This document shows positions 1 to 13,935 of a stretch of DNA of 64,000 nucleotides, piece after piece. The notes beneath the pieces are model-generated. The model was not told the DNA's origin and did no database searches. It was given only the letters and a program-made list of their open reading frames with translations. Made by a program: the position numbers and the translations under genes. The number at the start of each line of letters is the position of its first letter. Position 1 is the first letter of the stretch. Origin of the DNA: Anoplolepis gracilipes (lineage: Eukaryota; Arthropoda; Insecta; Hymenoptera; Formicidae); contig NC_132978.1 of assembly GCF_047496725.1 (NCBI RefSeq), positions 8,033,001 through 8,097,000 of the forward strand, in the 5' to 3' direction.

Positions 1-2322
1 CCGTCACGGACGATTCATGGAGGAAGATTTATATTCCAAGTACGAAGAAACGTAAGCCTCAGATTCAAGGTGCTAATGCTCTTACAAAAGGCTAGTGGTG
101 GAAATAGCGGTCGAGCGGTTCCGTCCGGGGGAAAAGTATAGAACTCGTTTTTAATTTATCAACCCCGGGAGAGAGAAAGTCTTTCTCTACGTCTCTTTCT
201 GTTGTAATGAACGTTTCTTGTTGCAACGAGCCAGCGTGGAAAATCTCCGGATAAAAGCGTACCGGAGACGAGAGTAGCGTAACTACGGACAAGAACGTAT
301 ACGAATAACTAGAGAAATAGTATTTCAGTTATTAAATTAAGCAACACACAATGAAACTGCGCACTCGGGAGAAGTAATTTTCGAACTGCGATGAAAAGAA
401 GGAATCGTGTGCAACGATTGGCGTGCAACGTTCCATCGAGCGATCAGTTTTCCCACTCAAAGGCTTCAACCGATTACACATTGCCTTCGAATATCTCGCT
501 AATCTTATCAAGCTTTGTTCTGCGCGCAATCACTTCGCGCAATTATTACTGATAGTAAGTTCAATCAACAATTAGTTACTTGTTAATTATCTGGATATTA
601 TTTACTTAGCAAATTAACTGGTTATATATAGTATTATATATAAAATTCTCATATTTTTGTCAGTAAATTTTATTACTGCATGTTTTAAAGATAATTGCAT
701 ATACTTAATGTCTCGCGCGATTCATATTCCTAAACATGATACATAATTGATGCAATGTACAATTATTATATATAAATACATCATTATATTATATGTAAAT
801 GCATCATTATATTATATAAATTAAATAAATAAATATTAGATAATTAAATAATAAATGTATAATTATTAGATTATTGTTTGGATCGTCCATTATCGGATCA
901 AATGCTCATTAAGAGGTATATCTTGTCTACTCATTTTTAAAATAGTAGTAAATTATGTATTTAAATATTCTTATCTTTTCATATTTAATTAAGGGATACT
1001 TTCAGTAGACAAAAATGCTTTATGCAGGAGAGAGCGGTTTATATCTCTAACAGTCTAATTAATAGCAAAGTCTCTTTGATACAAGGATTATCATTAAGGA
1101 CCTTCAACGTTTACCACGAAAGCTGTCTTTAATATGAATGTAGCCTAATGCAATCAACCGCTTTCCGAACGTTAATCAAACATGACGATATGTACACAAT
1201 TGCTAAGATGCTATTTTCATTCTTACATGTAAACAGATTTGATATGTCTATGAAATATGGACGTTACTATATATAGAATTCTTTAGTTCGCGAAAGGATG
1301 TTGAACTATCGTAAGAAAAATTCCGAATATACCGAATTAATAATACGCGCTGGAGATTTACAGTTAAATGTGTTCCGTATTACTAGAATCAATAAAGAAA
1401 GAAAAATATTATCTAAAACGTGCAGTGAAATAAAAGTCTCAGATTTATATTTCATTAATTACCCTTTCCAATCAGACATTATCCAGATATCCACCGGTTC
1501 TCAGAATCGTGACCATGCAAAATGCCGAACTAAGTCGCCGTTTGAGTTCTCCGCAGCTTTTTCTGCGATAAGCATGCCGTCTCCGCAAAAGGAGGACGGC
1601 ATTATCCCGGGATAACATCGAATGAATCGTTATCTTCTCTGTAGAGATAATGACTCCGCAACCTCGACGCCGATAACGTCCCACCACTCTTTTCATAGAC
1701 AAGACAAACTCCTTCGTGACAATGTACTTAAAGCGCCGTTGATTGCGCTTCGATAACGAAAGGATTCAAACGGCGACTGCCATCATCTCGCCGAGTTTTC
1801 TTCTGTTCAACCCTTTCTCATTTTCTACAGTGGCTACAGGCACGTAGCGTCTCGTTTTTCGCGCAAATAGCCGCCTTTATTGGAAACTTGATTTATATTG
1901 TATTACTTATACATCGATTCGATTAAGCTATGCGGTGCACAGCTCGCCGTTTCCCCATTACCATGATCACAAATAGGCGCTGCTTTAGACAAAGGAAAAC
2001 TTCTCCTATAGAAAGAATTACGGTATTGTAACGATTTTCCTAATAAAAAGATATCAAATATTTCTCCATCTTTCTCAGTTTTTCAATTTCGTGCCACAAA
2101 ACATAAATTTAATTTCATAATTTTGTCATCAATTTTTATATCTTCATGTACTAGTTGTATGTTTTTAATTTTGAAAAACAGAGGTTTTGTAAAAATACTT
2201 GATGTAAAAGTATTACTAATATATACTATCTTTCTTTGAGTTTATAAAAAAGACACTAAGATTTTATATCAACCTACTTAATTACTGATAATATTTCATA
2301 TATGCTGAAAAACCTAATTTAA
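1..2322. other. Non-coding stretch, probably intron of the Ig-domain gene
   Basis: AT-rich sequence with no exon I can support on either strand. The first half of Ig domain 1 and the signal peptide of the downstream gene were looked for here and not found. A short imperfect hairpin (GCCGTCTCC paired with GGAGGACGGC) lies near 1575-1600 inside a GC-richer patch at 1480-1700. Confidence 0.5.
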
Positions 2323-2589
2323 CCCTTACTCCGTATTGTTATTTTTGGCACCTCCTAACTGTACAGGTGGGTCAGCGTATTTTCGATAAGTTTATTAATA
2401 TGTAAAAGTGTTTTAAAAAATCTGAAAAAATGTATATACCTTCTTTGAACATTCTAAATAAAGACTAAAATAATAAATTTGAAAAATAATTTACTTAAAT
2501 ATATTATTTTATGATTATTTGTTTTCGAGAAATTGATGTTGTTAGAAAAATCACAGACAAAAATGATCCATCAGTATACGGAATAAGGG
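2323..2589. mobile_element. piggyBac-like MITE (267 bp)
   Basis: The element starts CCCTTACTCCGTAT and ends ATACGGAATAAGGG, so the ends are inverted repeats matching at 13 of 14 positions. It is flanked on both sides by TTAA (2319-2322 and 2590-2593). Terminal CCC...GGG with a TTAA target duplication is the hallmark of the piggyBac superfamily. At 267 bp with no ORF it can only be a non-autonomous derivative. Confidence 0.82.
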
Positions 2590-2593
2590 TTAA

Positions 2594-3629
2594 TTTTCAA
2601 AGACAAAGTTTTTCATTATTTATTACTTTTAAACAGATTAGATCTGTTTCTAACTGTACGATTATCTTATCAACACATATCAAGTGAACGCAATGTGTAC
2701 CCTCAAGGCAATTAATCCTGTTTTCAGCGATCAACCCTTCGTCTAAGCTCGCCATCGAGGGTAACTTGCGGCGAAGTACACGCGTGTCGCACAGGTGTGT
2801 ATGGATGACACACCACCAACCAGCGGTGTGTCCCAGCGCGCGGCATGTAACCGGCTGGCCGCGTATGACCGAAGGTGGTTATATGGGTTGCACAACAGTC
2901 ACTTGAGATTAATTACCAAGTGCATCGTTAGAGATAACGCGGCGAAGGCTTGGTGGCGGCGGTTAAGTGAGGCGATGGCGCCTAGATACGACGTTAAATT
3001 GAACCTTTCGTCACCGCTGATTCCTGGACCGACCCGGTTCGACCTAACTCTGCGCAAGTCGAGTACAATATGCGTACTTGCCTAAAAGCAATTACTGCCA
3101 ACGTGCACACATACATACATACACACGCACGCATGTGAACTTGATGATAGCGCGCGATATAATATTGTTCGGCCAGCATCTCGTTCGTACCGGCTTCGTC
3201 AAACCCGTAGCGAGACACGAGCGAAAGACGATATCTGATGTTAATCTCCACGCGCGGTTGCTGAATATCATTATGGGCTGTGGACCGAGCTGCATATATA
3301 TCAAGTTAATAACCCGATTTTTCAGGAAAATATAGAGTAGAGAATGAGCGACAACTAAATCTAGGCTATTTACAGGATCATATAAAGTGCGATAGCACCT
3401 TCGAATAAACATTTTTAAATGTTTTTTTTAATAACATTCGCGATTAGTATCCTGTTTTATTAACTGTAATAACAAAATGTAATATTTTAAATTAATCAAG
3501 CGTCAAGTCACATTAATCATCTTTGAAAAAAAGTTATGCTAATACTATCATCTAATAATATATCTTATTAAGCGAATATACTGTTATTGTTGCATCTACT
3601 TCACCAATCTTTGATAGATATATTCGCAT

Positions 3630-3694
<65 letters not shown>

Positions 3695-4309
3695 TAAAAT
3701 TTTATTAAACTTGTGCAAAAATATTTCCGCGACGAGAAAGATCAATTTAAATAAAATAACATCGTTCTTCCAATAATAGTAATCTTCATTATTTTTTATA
3801 GTAAAAAAAAATTAAATAAAATTTATAAGTAAAAAATTAAAATTAAAAGTAAAATTTAATTAATACAATATTTAAATAAATTAATTTATCATAGAAAATT
3901 TATAAACTGATAAATGATTCTAATTAATTACAAGAAATCGTCACATAATATTCGTATTATTATGCAATGTCTCGTTAAAAGAAAAATATTGGTTTTATAT
4001 TGACCAAATTTGTCATTAAATGTTAATATGATCATAATGGAATACTATGCATTACGCATATAATTCCCACAAGAGTAATATTCGCGTATCGTTGTCAAGG
4101 AATAATTTATGCAACTGTGGCTCTGAAAATTCCGCAACTAAATTTTCCATAAAATTTCAATCTAGGACTGATATTCATCTGATGATTCAGATCCGTGACC
4201 GCTGGGGAAAAGCAACCCCTCTTCGGATTTGATTGGTCTTCATAACTGATTCAAAATATCTCTCCGTTTTCATGAAAGAAAATTTCGATATTTGTATGCT
4301 ACTCCGTAG
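2594..4309. other. Probable intron; GC-richer island at 2700-3330
   Basis: No coding exon is supported. The patch at about 2700-3330 is clearly less AT-rich than its surroundings and could be regulatory. It is followed by a CA microsatellite and very AT-rich sequence up to the acceptor at 4308-4309. Confidence 0.4.
3632..3694. repeat. (CA)n microsatellite
   Basis: About 30 uninterrupted CA units in a presumed intron of the Ig-domain gene. Confidence 0.95.
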
Positions 4310-7300
4310 GTGGGATGGTTACGTGCCGAGGATCAGACGATATTATCGATGGGCGATCGCAGAGTTACCCACTCGCCCCGTTTCTTCGTCACCCTGGAAA
4401 ACGCCAAGACGAAGAACCAGACGCAGTCGCGGGAAGACGAGGAGGCCACTTGGCAGCTGCATATCCGAGCGCTAAAGGAGGCCGATCGTGGTTGCTACAT
4501 GTGCCAACTCAACACCAAACCCATGTTGAGCCAGCTGGGATGCGTGGATGTCCTAGGTATGCCTAATTGCACGCGTTTACGCGTGCCACATTCCGGCCGA
4601 CCAAGGTTTGCGGCTGTTGGCAGAGACGTCACGCACGCACGCATTGCGTTTCGATTAGGTCTGGGCCATGCTTTAGGGCCGGAAAGTATGCGTGCCTCGC
4701 CGCTACAACGGCGCGCCTGAATAGGCCGCTGTGCACGTGTAACATCGCGCATATCACACAATATGACGATTTCTCTCGTTGCATGCAAATCGCTCGCAAA
4801 TCGAGATGAGTAAAATACGTTGTATACGCTACTGCGTCCTTGATAACTTATAACTGGAAGAGATTTAATCGGTTTAAAAAAAAATATATATATATATTAA
4901 AATCTTAATCTCTAAACTAATTTGCTTGCTTAATTCTGTTATGGAATTTAAATGCTTTGACGTATGCAAAGTATTTAAACCAGCTTAGTTTGATTAGTAA
5001 AAAGTTACCTCATTTTACACGTGTTCTCTACATAATATCGATTCGACAGAAAGTCGAAGGTTTACAAGGAACATTATCGGTCATATAAGAAATGCTAACG
5101 GCCATGCTTTAATTTATAGTTTAATTAAACACGATAACAAAGTTCGAAAGTCTATCTGGCGGAAAGTCTATCGGCGTTCACTGACTGCATCAGTTGATGG
5201 ATGTTCGTACTTTGTAGCTTGTACGCAAACGTCAAGCCAGATTGTTTCTATTAAATTTACATTATCTCCTTTTAACGTTAATTACGCTACCATAACACGT
5301 GCATCTCAATATTTGCCTTGTTTAGCTTCTACATCGGCAATATCCTAGACATGGTCGAAACGGCTGTGTGCTTCAATTTTGGCGTAAAACGCGCTCGTTG
5401 CGCGTCTACTACGGCATCATGAAATGCACAATTTCACTTTTATATCGCACCGACGGACGGGGCCGGCAGCAGCTCCACCCGGAGTAATATCATCTACTTT
5501 GTGCGTGGGGACGGGCACAGGCCCGAAGGCTGAACGGGGAATGCGTTCTATCGTGTGCGTGCGTGCCTTCGTTCATCGTCGGATACCAAAAAGCGGGCAT
5601 GCTGTCGAATAGAATGAAATTCCTTTGTGTTGAAACACGAGAAAATGCCATCCACCTTTTTTTTTTTCATTGGCCAATTCGTTCGTACGTATGTGTAGCG
5701 TATGTTATACTGCGACATACTTGTGTCCAACCTGGATCATTGTAATTGAAACGAACCGAACGATTCTTCGAATTGGACGGAATTCTATCAGGAGAGCTTC
5801 CTCTTTCTCCTCCTTGAAGAAAAGAGGATGTCCCGATGATATTTCATTTCTGTCGAGTGTGACGGGGGAATGATTTCGAGATGATTTTACGATCGTGTTT
5901 GCCAATGTCACCGGCAACGTCTCGGTTAAATCGAGTTAAAACGACGGCAATACCGATTCTTTATAGTCCACGTATTCCTGCCAGTTTTCGTTCGCGAAAT
6001 CTCGTTCACGGTCCAACGTCGAAAGCGGACGCCGAAGAGACTTGTATGAAGATATATCGTTTTGCACGACGCGCGATTTCGAGCCAATTCGTAAATTGTT
6101 TCGCTATTGCAGACAACGACGTGTTGGGTGAAATTGCATCATAATCCTCGAACACATGTTGAACTTGTGATAAATGGACGGGCGTGCGGTATCGAGAAAA
6201 TTCGTTTCATTTCACAAAGGCCGCGTGATAACGTTTAGTATACTTTATATTTCGTATACACACAATGCAGTCTAGAAAATACATTGCTTGCTATACAACT
6301 GCTTTATTATTCTTTTGTTAGCGAGCTTTACATGTGCTCCTGGTGTCCGATCCGATACAGTAACACAATGCATTAACACAATGAATTACAACAAAATATT
6401 AGCTCAAAAGAGTTTTATAATTGTTTTTTTTTTTCCAAGTGCAATTAAAACATATGCGATAGAATTAATTTTCCATATTGCATTTCACGGAGCAAACTAC
6501 AATTGAATAGCTTACTTCAAAAAATGCGTGAATAACGGGAAATTAATTTCACAAGAGACGTAGAATTATACCGATGCAAATATTTTTACAGCCATAAATT
6601 TTTACAACATATATCCTTCATAGTCCTCGTTATTCACTATGATATATATTGTGTATTGTGTGGATTAGATAGTGTAATTTTTCATAAAATAATTTTTTTT
6701 ATTACCGACTGTAATGCTTTTTACTTATTTTATAATACTTGAAAGTATTTTTAATTAATAATAGTTTAGATAGTTAAAATATTTTTATTCAATAATGTAT
6801 ATTATTATACATGTACATTTATATAAATTTTTTATCTTACTTTTATTAATGTTATGATAAATGTATTTATATAAAATATATTGTATAATATGACTAACAC
6901 TCTCATATTCTATAATTTTTTCTATATTGAATTTAAAAAGGCTTATTTTGTATATTTTAATCTGTATAATTTTCAAATAAAAAATGTAGCGCGAAATGTA
7001 TCATATTGCTCAAAAAGATTAGACAATTAAAATTAGAAATGCGTGTAGTATAATATGTGACAAATATTTTCAACTTTATCTCAGAGCAAATGAATGGTGT
7101 GATATTTTCGCGTAATTGCTTAATACGATTTTAAGTGTTTCATTATCTTGTCTGATTTGATAATATTATTTTTTTCTTTTTCAGTGCCACCCGACATCCT
7201 GAATTCTGGCACCTCGGACGGCGAGGTTTCCGTTCTCGAGGGTGAGAACGCCACGTTGTCGTGCAAAGCATCCGGACGACCACCGCCTCGTGTGTTCTGG

Positions 7301-10300
7301 CGACGCGAGAAAAGTGATTTTATACTCGTGAGGGGTTCTCACGATCCGTTGATACAAGGTAAGATATCGCCCTTATATTCCAAGAATCCCAGAATTGTCA
7401 CTCCCGGCGATCCTCGTAATCATCGTTTCTTTGTGACGACGACGTGCGCTGCCACATGAAATACGCGTTGTTTTGAAATAACGTGTGGCTCCTTTTACAA
7501 AAGAAACTGTCACGCGAATGTATTATTTCTCTCTCTATTTACGTCTATTTACGTTAGATAATCCTATTGCAGACTTGTTTATTTAATTATTTGTACACAA
7601 AATTTGTGTGACTTTATACGCTCAATAAATAATAAATAGAAAATTGTTTATAGAATATAGGAAGAGAGCACATCTTTTTCTTTACTAAAAGTTGTAAAAA
7701 TCTCAATTATCTTTATTTTAATTTAGAAATTACGCAAATATTTTCTGCACTTTTTTCGTAAGATTAGAATAATTTCAGTAATCAGACGCGTCTCAATCAA
7801 AATAATCGAGCGTTTTAAGGGGATATGAAAATATCGTAAATTCATACACGTAGGTGATTCCGATCGAAAGCAATTACGACAGAACACGTTCCATCGAATA
7901 GAGATTAGTTTGTCCGCAATGACTTTCAATATCCTTCGGGCACGTCGAGCCACGTGCATTTTGCAAGACATCTGCGCTCGAGGAATTTCGTGTAGTCGCG
8001 ATGGATCGCGCAATGCGAATAAATCGCAATCGAAAAAAATATTTGCAACATCATGTGAGTGCCAATGGCTCGCGCGGAATTAAAAGAGTATGCCTGTACA
8101 ACCATTGACATTCAATTGGAATGATTGACATCGCGCTAGAGAGACAAATTTTAGCAATCAATCGATTTCCAATATATCTCTCGGTATATCTCAAAGTATA
8201 ACGCGATATACTGTTTACGGTGTGTGTTTCAATAAAATACTTTTTCATAAATTCAATATACACTATCTCGTTCATCATATACAGTTTTCAGTCTTGTAAC
8301 ATTATTTGCTCTCTATAGATTTACTATAATACAAAATCTATATGTAATTTTTCTTTTATTTTTTATATTAAAAACTGTTCTTCAAATACGTATATCATTT
8401 CATCCAATTATATGTATCTTATGTTCTTATGTAAAAAAAAAAAAAAATAAATAAACCTTAATACCATATATATATATATATATTTATATGTGTGTGTGTA
8501 TATATGTATATAATGGAAGATTGTAATACTATATAATATAAATATTATGACGCGCGCTCACATTCTGCTATTGTTTTTCCCTACAGAGATAGATTTTATT
8601 TCTGTCAAGGTTTATTTAATGAATATTAACGAAAATCTGATATATGATAATTAAATTCTGAAATAAAAGACGTTATTTCCGTACACGACAACGCAATCAA
8701 ACATTCGACAATTATTAATTTAATACAAGTTACTACAGCGCTGCACGAATTCGTCAGCTGTCAGCACAAATCACGCATCTTGCATTTTCGATCGATCTTA
8801 TTAAACTTCTGACACATTTTATCGCGAACATGGAACGACACGTTCCACGTGTGATTTATGTCGGCCGTTCGATAATAATATAATTCATTATCTTTCAGTT
8901 ATATTTGAAAAGCATATCTACTACACATATGCGCTAATGCAATTTTTCATTAATGGATAATGGAAAATGTAAACACACATAGTAGAAATATAAATTTTCA
9001 AAATTTCGCTATATCCTCGCTTTTTTTATAATTATATAAACAGTATATGTATTTTCGTAAAGTATTTTATAAAATATTTAAATGTATAATGTTGCTGATG
9101 TTATAAAAATTTTCGTAATGAAATGTGTAGTTTTTCATATTAAACAAATTTGCGTATATTCTTGTTATTAAGATAGAAATATTAATACAAGCACGAGCAA
9201 TAGCAATAAATTCCAGTAACAAATTTTGCTGCAAATTTATATTCTGCTTATCGTTGCGTACCCCGGAAGACATATTTCGCGAATAATTACTCAGGCCGCG
9301 TTAACACGTCGGCTTATATGGTCGACGAGGGAGCAGCTTTCAACGAGATATTCATACAACGTACGATTTTCTAGTGGACAACCTGTCCGGGGAAAGGCTA
9401 GAATTAACCAGAGTAGACAGGAGGCAAATGGGGGCTTATCTTTGCATAGCGAGAAACGAAGTGCCTCCGGCAGTCAGCAAGAGGGTTAATCTGAAAGTAA
9501 ATTGTGAGTACTTGACAACGTTTTATAGCACTTCACTGGTGTAGGTAATGTCAAATCAAGATTGAAATCAATTGGCAAACGGAAAACTCTGTTTATCCAA
9601 TTTAACATTTTATTCTTTTTTTTCACACACACGAACGGAGAAGATATATTTAAATAGTATTACTACGCTATCACGTGTAAAATGTAAATGAAAGTTAAAA
9701 AAATACAACATTATTTATATTAGCTATTAAATTAAAATTTAATAATATTCTTTCTCTCTTTCTCTCTTATGTGAATACAGTAATGAATAATAATAAACCA
9801 TATATATCTTTCATTTCTCTTATTACCCTTTCAGTCCCTCCTAGCGCAAAGGCACCCAATCAGCTGCTTAGTTCTCCTCTAGATACAAACGTGTCACTAA
9901 TCTGTTTAATCGAGGCTTATCCCAAAACGATTAACTTGTGGATGCGGAAGGAACAAGTTATCATGAGCGGGTATGTGCTGAGACAATATTGACAATTTAG
10001 TCTACCGATTTCCGGGCATAGTTCGAAGCCGTTGTTCGACAATCTCGTTAACTATAGGAAGCAAAATCGTTTCACCCTGCTTTTTGCTAAATCACGCCCG
10101 ACCTCGGTCACCGCAATTTTGGATATCGATCCCGGCGGCGATCCGATTATTCTAACGAGATGTCGAATAACGGAATCTATTCACCCTATCTTGGACGTTA
10201 AATCTAAGTGATATGTCAATGTAGAGGCAGGTACGAAATCGACGAGCGAGGAGACCCCGACGAGGAATGGAAGACGACGATCGTGTTGAAGATAAGACGC

Positions 10301-11202
10301 TTGAAGAAAACGGATTTGGGTGAATACACGTGCTCAGCCTCCTCAAGTATGGGAAAAGCCGAGGCGACTCTCAGGGTATACGGTGAGTAGTTTTACATGT
10401 ATAAAACCGAATGAATAGATTATCCTCTTTGGAGCGCGATATGAGATTCGTAATTATGTACAGTCTTACGATTAATCAAAATTTTTTTAATATCAATGAT
10501 TAATATTGCACATTGCGAATAAAAATTAATAAAGTCGAAACACAATTAGATAACATACGTAATACGTATACTCTATTCATTTTTTAATCATAAAAACTCG
10601 AACAACGTAAATATTAGAATATTCGGAGAGAGTAAAATGTGACCAGATATAATGAATAAAATATATGAAATAATAATGATCAAATAAAAGACATTTAAAT
10701 TTTTCATCGCAGTTTTGATACATAAAAAATCAATAGAGAGGTTTAAAAAAACATACATGAAAGAATCTAAAAAAAGAAGCACATCCACGAAAAGCGGAGC
10801 TTTTTTAGTTCATCCTGTTCATAATTCGTGTAAATACTTTCAGAGATCGAGCGCGTAACCGTACCTAGTCGGGTCACCTCAACCAGTAACAAGCGAATGA
10901 ACCAAGGCAAGTCAAAGTCTGGGCAAGGGGCGATGGGCAATCGGATTTTCCATCAGCAGGTGAGCACACCGGCGATGCAGAAGAGCACCGCGCGATTGAT
11001 CTACAACAACAGATACGCGACCACGTCGACCACCGCGGACCCGCGCGCTCCCTTAATCAAGGACCACGATAACGCTTTCAAACACAACAACCGCAACGAC
11101 AACCAGCAGAATCTCAAGGATCGCAGTGACGCGTCTGCGGTCATCGCTAGTAAGCGGATCATCTTGCCGCTTTGTCTCATATTGTTCTCAACAGTGCGAT
11201 AA
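4310..11202 (+). CDS. Lachesin / DPR-interacting-protein-like Ig cell-adhesion protein (3' part)
   Basis: Six exons: 4310-4556, 7185-7358, 9375-9503, 9835-9970, 10225-10382 and 10844-11202. All have GT-AG borders and the joined length is 1203 nt (400 aa plus stop). Residues 1-82 are the second half of a V-type Ig domain (GWLRAEDQTIL, then DRGCYMCQLN with Cys65). Ig2 follows the VPPDI linker, with Cys109 and Cys164 (GAYLCIARN). Ig3 starts near 184, with Cys207 and Cys265 (GEYTCSAS). NAT and NVS sequons precede the B-strand cysteines of Ig2 and Ig3. The tail ends in a short hydrophobic segment (ILPLCLILF) at the extreme C-terminus, as in GPI-anchored family members. Three Ig domains with these signatures are typical of insect DIP and lachesin proteins, which bind Dpr partners or act in neuronal and junctional adhesion. 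The acceptor of exon 5 could be six bases later (10231) without a frame change. Ig1 carries an unusual charged insertion (KTKNQTQSREDEEA). The 5' exons lie outside the window. Which DIP paralog this is cannot be told. Confidence 0.87.
4557..7184. other. Intron 1 of the visible Ig gene
   Basis: Donor GTATGC and acceptor TTTTTCAG. GC-richer patches near 5420-5620 and 5900-6130 hold short ORFs without family similarity. Otherwise AT-rich, nothing else seen. Confidence 0.6.
7359..9374. other. Intron 2 of the visible Ig gene
   Basis: Phase-1 intron joining the halves of Ig2. The ORF at 9226-9489 overlaps the true exon in a wrong frame. AT-rich with a poly-A tract and TA repeats near 8430-8510. 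No other element recognised. Confidence 0.6.
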
Positions 11203-13613
11203 GACACAATGACGACGATGACGACGATGACGACAAGGAGAGCTAATCCGTCGCAAAAGGAGTCGCTTTGTGAGACAGTACGGACTCGCGTTCATCGATC
11301 TGATAAGACGATATGGAGAATAAGCTAAAGGAAGGGAATTTCGTAACTTGGAGGAAACGATTCTATGACAACGACATAGAACTCTGGGATGGCAAAGAAC
11401 TGCTCGTTTTAATTATAGATCGATGTTTTTACCAGAAACACAAAGAAGATCTTAGTGTTAAACACGCGAACACTTGGACGCTTTTACGTGTGGCAGGGTA
11501 GGAAAATAAAGAGAGTTTTGATCCGCTAATGCGAGTAAATGTTGTCCAAGATAACCACTCCGGATTTTTCTGGAAAGACGCTTACGAATGTATTTTTTAT
11601 GACCCTTTTATCCGTTGCTAATGTGCGAAAAGTTTGGAGACAAAATGTGCTTTTTGATTGAACTAAATATAATATAAATCCGGATATTTTTAACTCTCGG
11701 AAAATGAAATGCTTAACATGATCCAGATTTGTTAAAACTCTAATTTTATCTCAAAATAAATTTTTTTAATTTAATTTTAATTTTATTGTATCAATAATTG
11801 TTTTTTAATATAAAAATTAATAAATAATAAAAGTAAACTATGACAGGCTAAAATACATAACTATTGAATGAGAAAAATTAAAGACAATATAAAAAATATT
11901 TTTACGTTATAAATAAAGATTATTTATCTCATTTTTCTGTAAAATTTATATAAAAAGTTAATATCTTAGATATTCGATTCTGATTATAGATGTCCGAGAG
12001 TTAAGAAACATAAAAGAGAAGTTTTTATTATTCAAGGGACGTATTTTATTATTCAAGGGAGTAATTATTTTTTTTCTTTTTGTGGGATTAATAAATATAA
12101 CTTAAAGTAATTTTATAATATTAGCGTCAAAAGCCTTATATATGCAGGGTGTCTATCTCAAATGAACTGTCACTATTGTTAACGAGGAACAACTCGCAGA
12201 ATTTAATTGCTTATATATGAATTGTAATCGCAATGTGGACGTACCTCGTAACGATAGCGACGATTCAGTTAAAGTGAACATCCGTTATGTTGCCATTGTA
12301 ATATGTCCTCATCGATAAATCACACGACTTTTCCGAGCAATTGTGCGATCGTACCCAAATGCAGACAAATAATTAGCATACTAATTTGTATGTAAGAGAT
12401 AAGACGATAAAATATCTTTGTTTATTGTGATGTAAGAAAGCGAATTGCGATATTATACTTGGCATCTTAGCGATAATTATCTCACGTCATATCCAAAATA
12501 AGATTCATATCCATAGCGCATATAATAACATACAAACACTTTAGAAGAATATTATAAATATTATATTTCAGTTATTTTATGTATTTTTTTAAATTACTTG
12601 TAGACAAATACTGTACCTTATATCGTCGGTGATGAAGCAAGACCACATTATAGATATAGTATAAGTGGTGTTGATTGCGAAGAATGCCCGATATATTGCT
12701 TTTTAGATAAAACGCGTTATAAATTGGCTTTACCATGCCAATTTCTGTATAGGATATGCTCATCTTAAGAACTGCATATGTACATTTCAGTGATGATATA
12801 TATATGATAAATGATGGAGTATATATATACATATATACATATCTGTGTGTACGTCATTATATATAAACTTATCAGGAATTGATAACAAATACTCTTGTAT
12901 GTATTTTAATAATTTCTAGCAATGTTACAAAGATCATTTAATATTGTTTAATGATTATTTTTAATGTTCCTCACAAAACTACCAACCATATCTTGCTCTG
13001 TATAATTAAGACAACTGTGCAAAGCGATATCAATAAGATGTCATAAAGTGTTAAAGTTGTAAGAATTAAGTGAAAAAATGATTCGATAATCTATAATAGT
13101 ATTACAATATCTATCAGTAATGGAATGCAAGTCTTAGTTACATCGCGTGGTTTATTGTCATGGAAAATGTAGCATATCCCACACAGAGCAAAAATATGTT
13201 AAATGTACCTATTCAATGAACCCTGTATATCACAGAATGCTCAATATAATAACTTTACTATAATATTATATTAAAAGAATGTTGTTGTTTATAGGACGGA
13301 AAATATATTACGAGAATACAATGAGAAAATGTGCTCAAATTGGATAATATAGCTTTGGGGAAAAAAACGTGTTGACAAATAAGAAAGAAAAAAAAACTAT
13401 CATACAATTAGCAATGACGTTCGTTTTGACTTTAAGTCTAGCTTAAACGAATGTATTTTTATGTATTACTAAAATGACAAATATAGCTGTTTGTCACCAA
13501 GCGAATATCAAAATTGTTTTTTATTCTCTTACCTCTGGCCTTTATACATAAATATATTTTAAGCTACATTGGGATACATAAATGCATTGACCAAAATGAC
13601 TCATATTGGAATG
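11203..13613. other. 3'-UTR and convergent intergenic region between the Ig gene and kish
   Basis: Begins with the Ig-gene 3'-UTR, including a short GACGAT repeat at 11208-11236. The two flanking genes converge here. A plausible kish polyadenylation signal (AATAAA on the minus strand) lies near 13520, about 90 nt past its stop. The ORF at 11313-11501 shows no family features. The rest is AT-rich and unremarkable. Confidence 0.5.
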
Positions 13614-13935
13614 TTATGACCAAAACAAAATACTAAAAGCCATAAAGACGCAACAAAAAGCTACATATGGACTTTTTCTTTCGCCAATCCTAGCACATTT
13701 CCAAAAAGTACCCTGAAAACTAAGAATAAAAATTCAGTAAATATATATATAAATATATATATAGATTATGTATGGATATATATATTTACATTTGCTTATA
13801 TAATATAAGTTATACGTACCCAACCTTTCCTAGACGTTTGTCGAATAAGCTAGGCATCAGTGATCTGATGTAAGTACAAGTACATATCAGCAATAATATT
13901 ACAGTCAGCAGACTCTGAAAATTAAATATGGCAGA
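13614..13935 (-). CDS. kish: Kish / TMEM167 secretory-pathway membrane protein
   Basis: Two coding exons on the minus strand: 13935-13820 (116 nt) and 13719-13614 (106 nt), joined across a 100-nt GT-AG intron. They encode SAIFNFQSLLTVILLLICTC near the N-terminus, then YIRSLMPSLFD, then FWKCARIGERKSPYVA, and end FSILFWS-stop. This is the highly conserved Kish/TMEM167 sequence, a roughly 72-74-aa protein with an N-terminal and a C-terminal hydrophobic segment, implicated in the early secretory pathway at the Golgi. The first exon should supply only the initiator Met, because the acceptor falls right before the Ser codon. The best candidate is the ATG at 14265-14263, followed directly by GTAATT, but this is a weak assignment. 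The total would be 74 aa, the normal family length. The gene converges on the Ig gene and lies about 1.9 kb outside the palindrome. Confidence 0.93.

Noticed and set aside
1..4309. Search for the first half of Ig1 and a signal peptide
   Set aside because: No frame with a VTV...F-C pattern ending in phase 0 at a donor was found.
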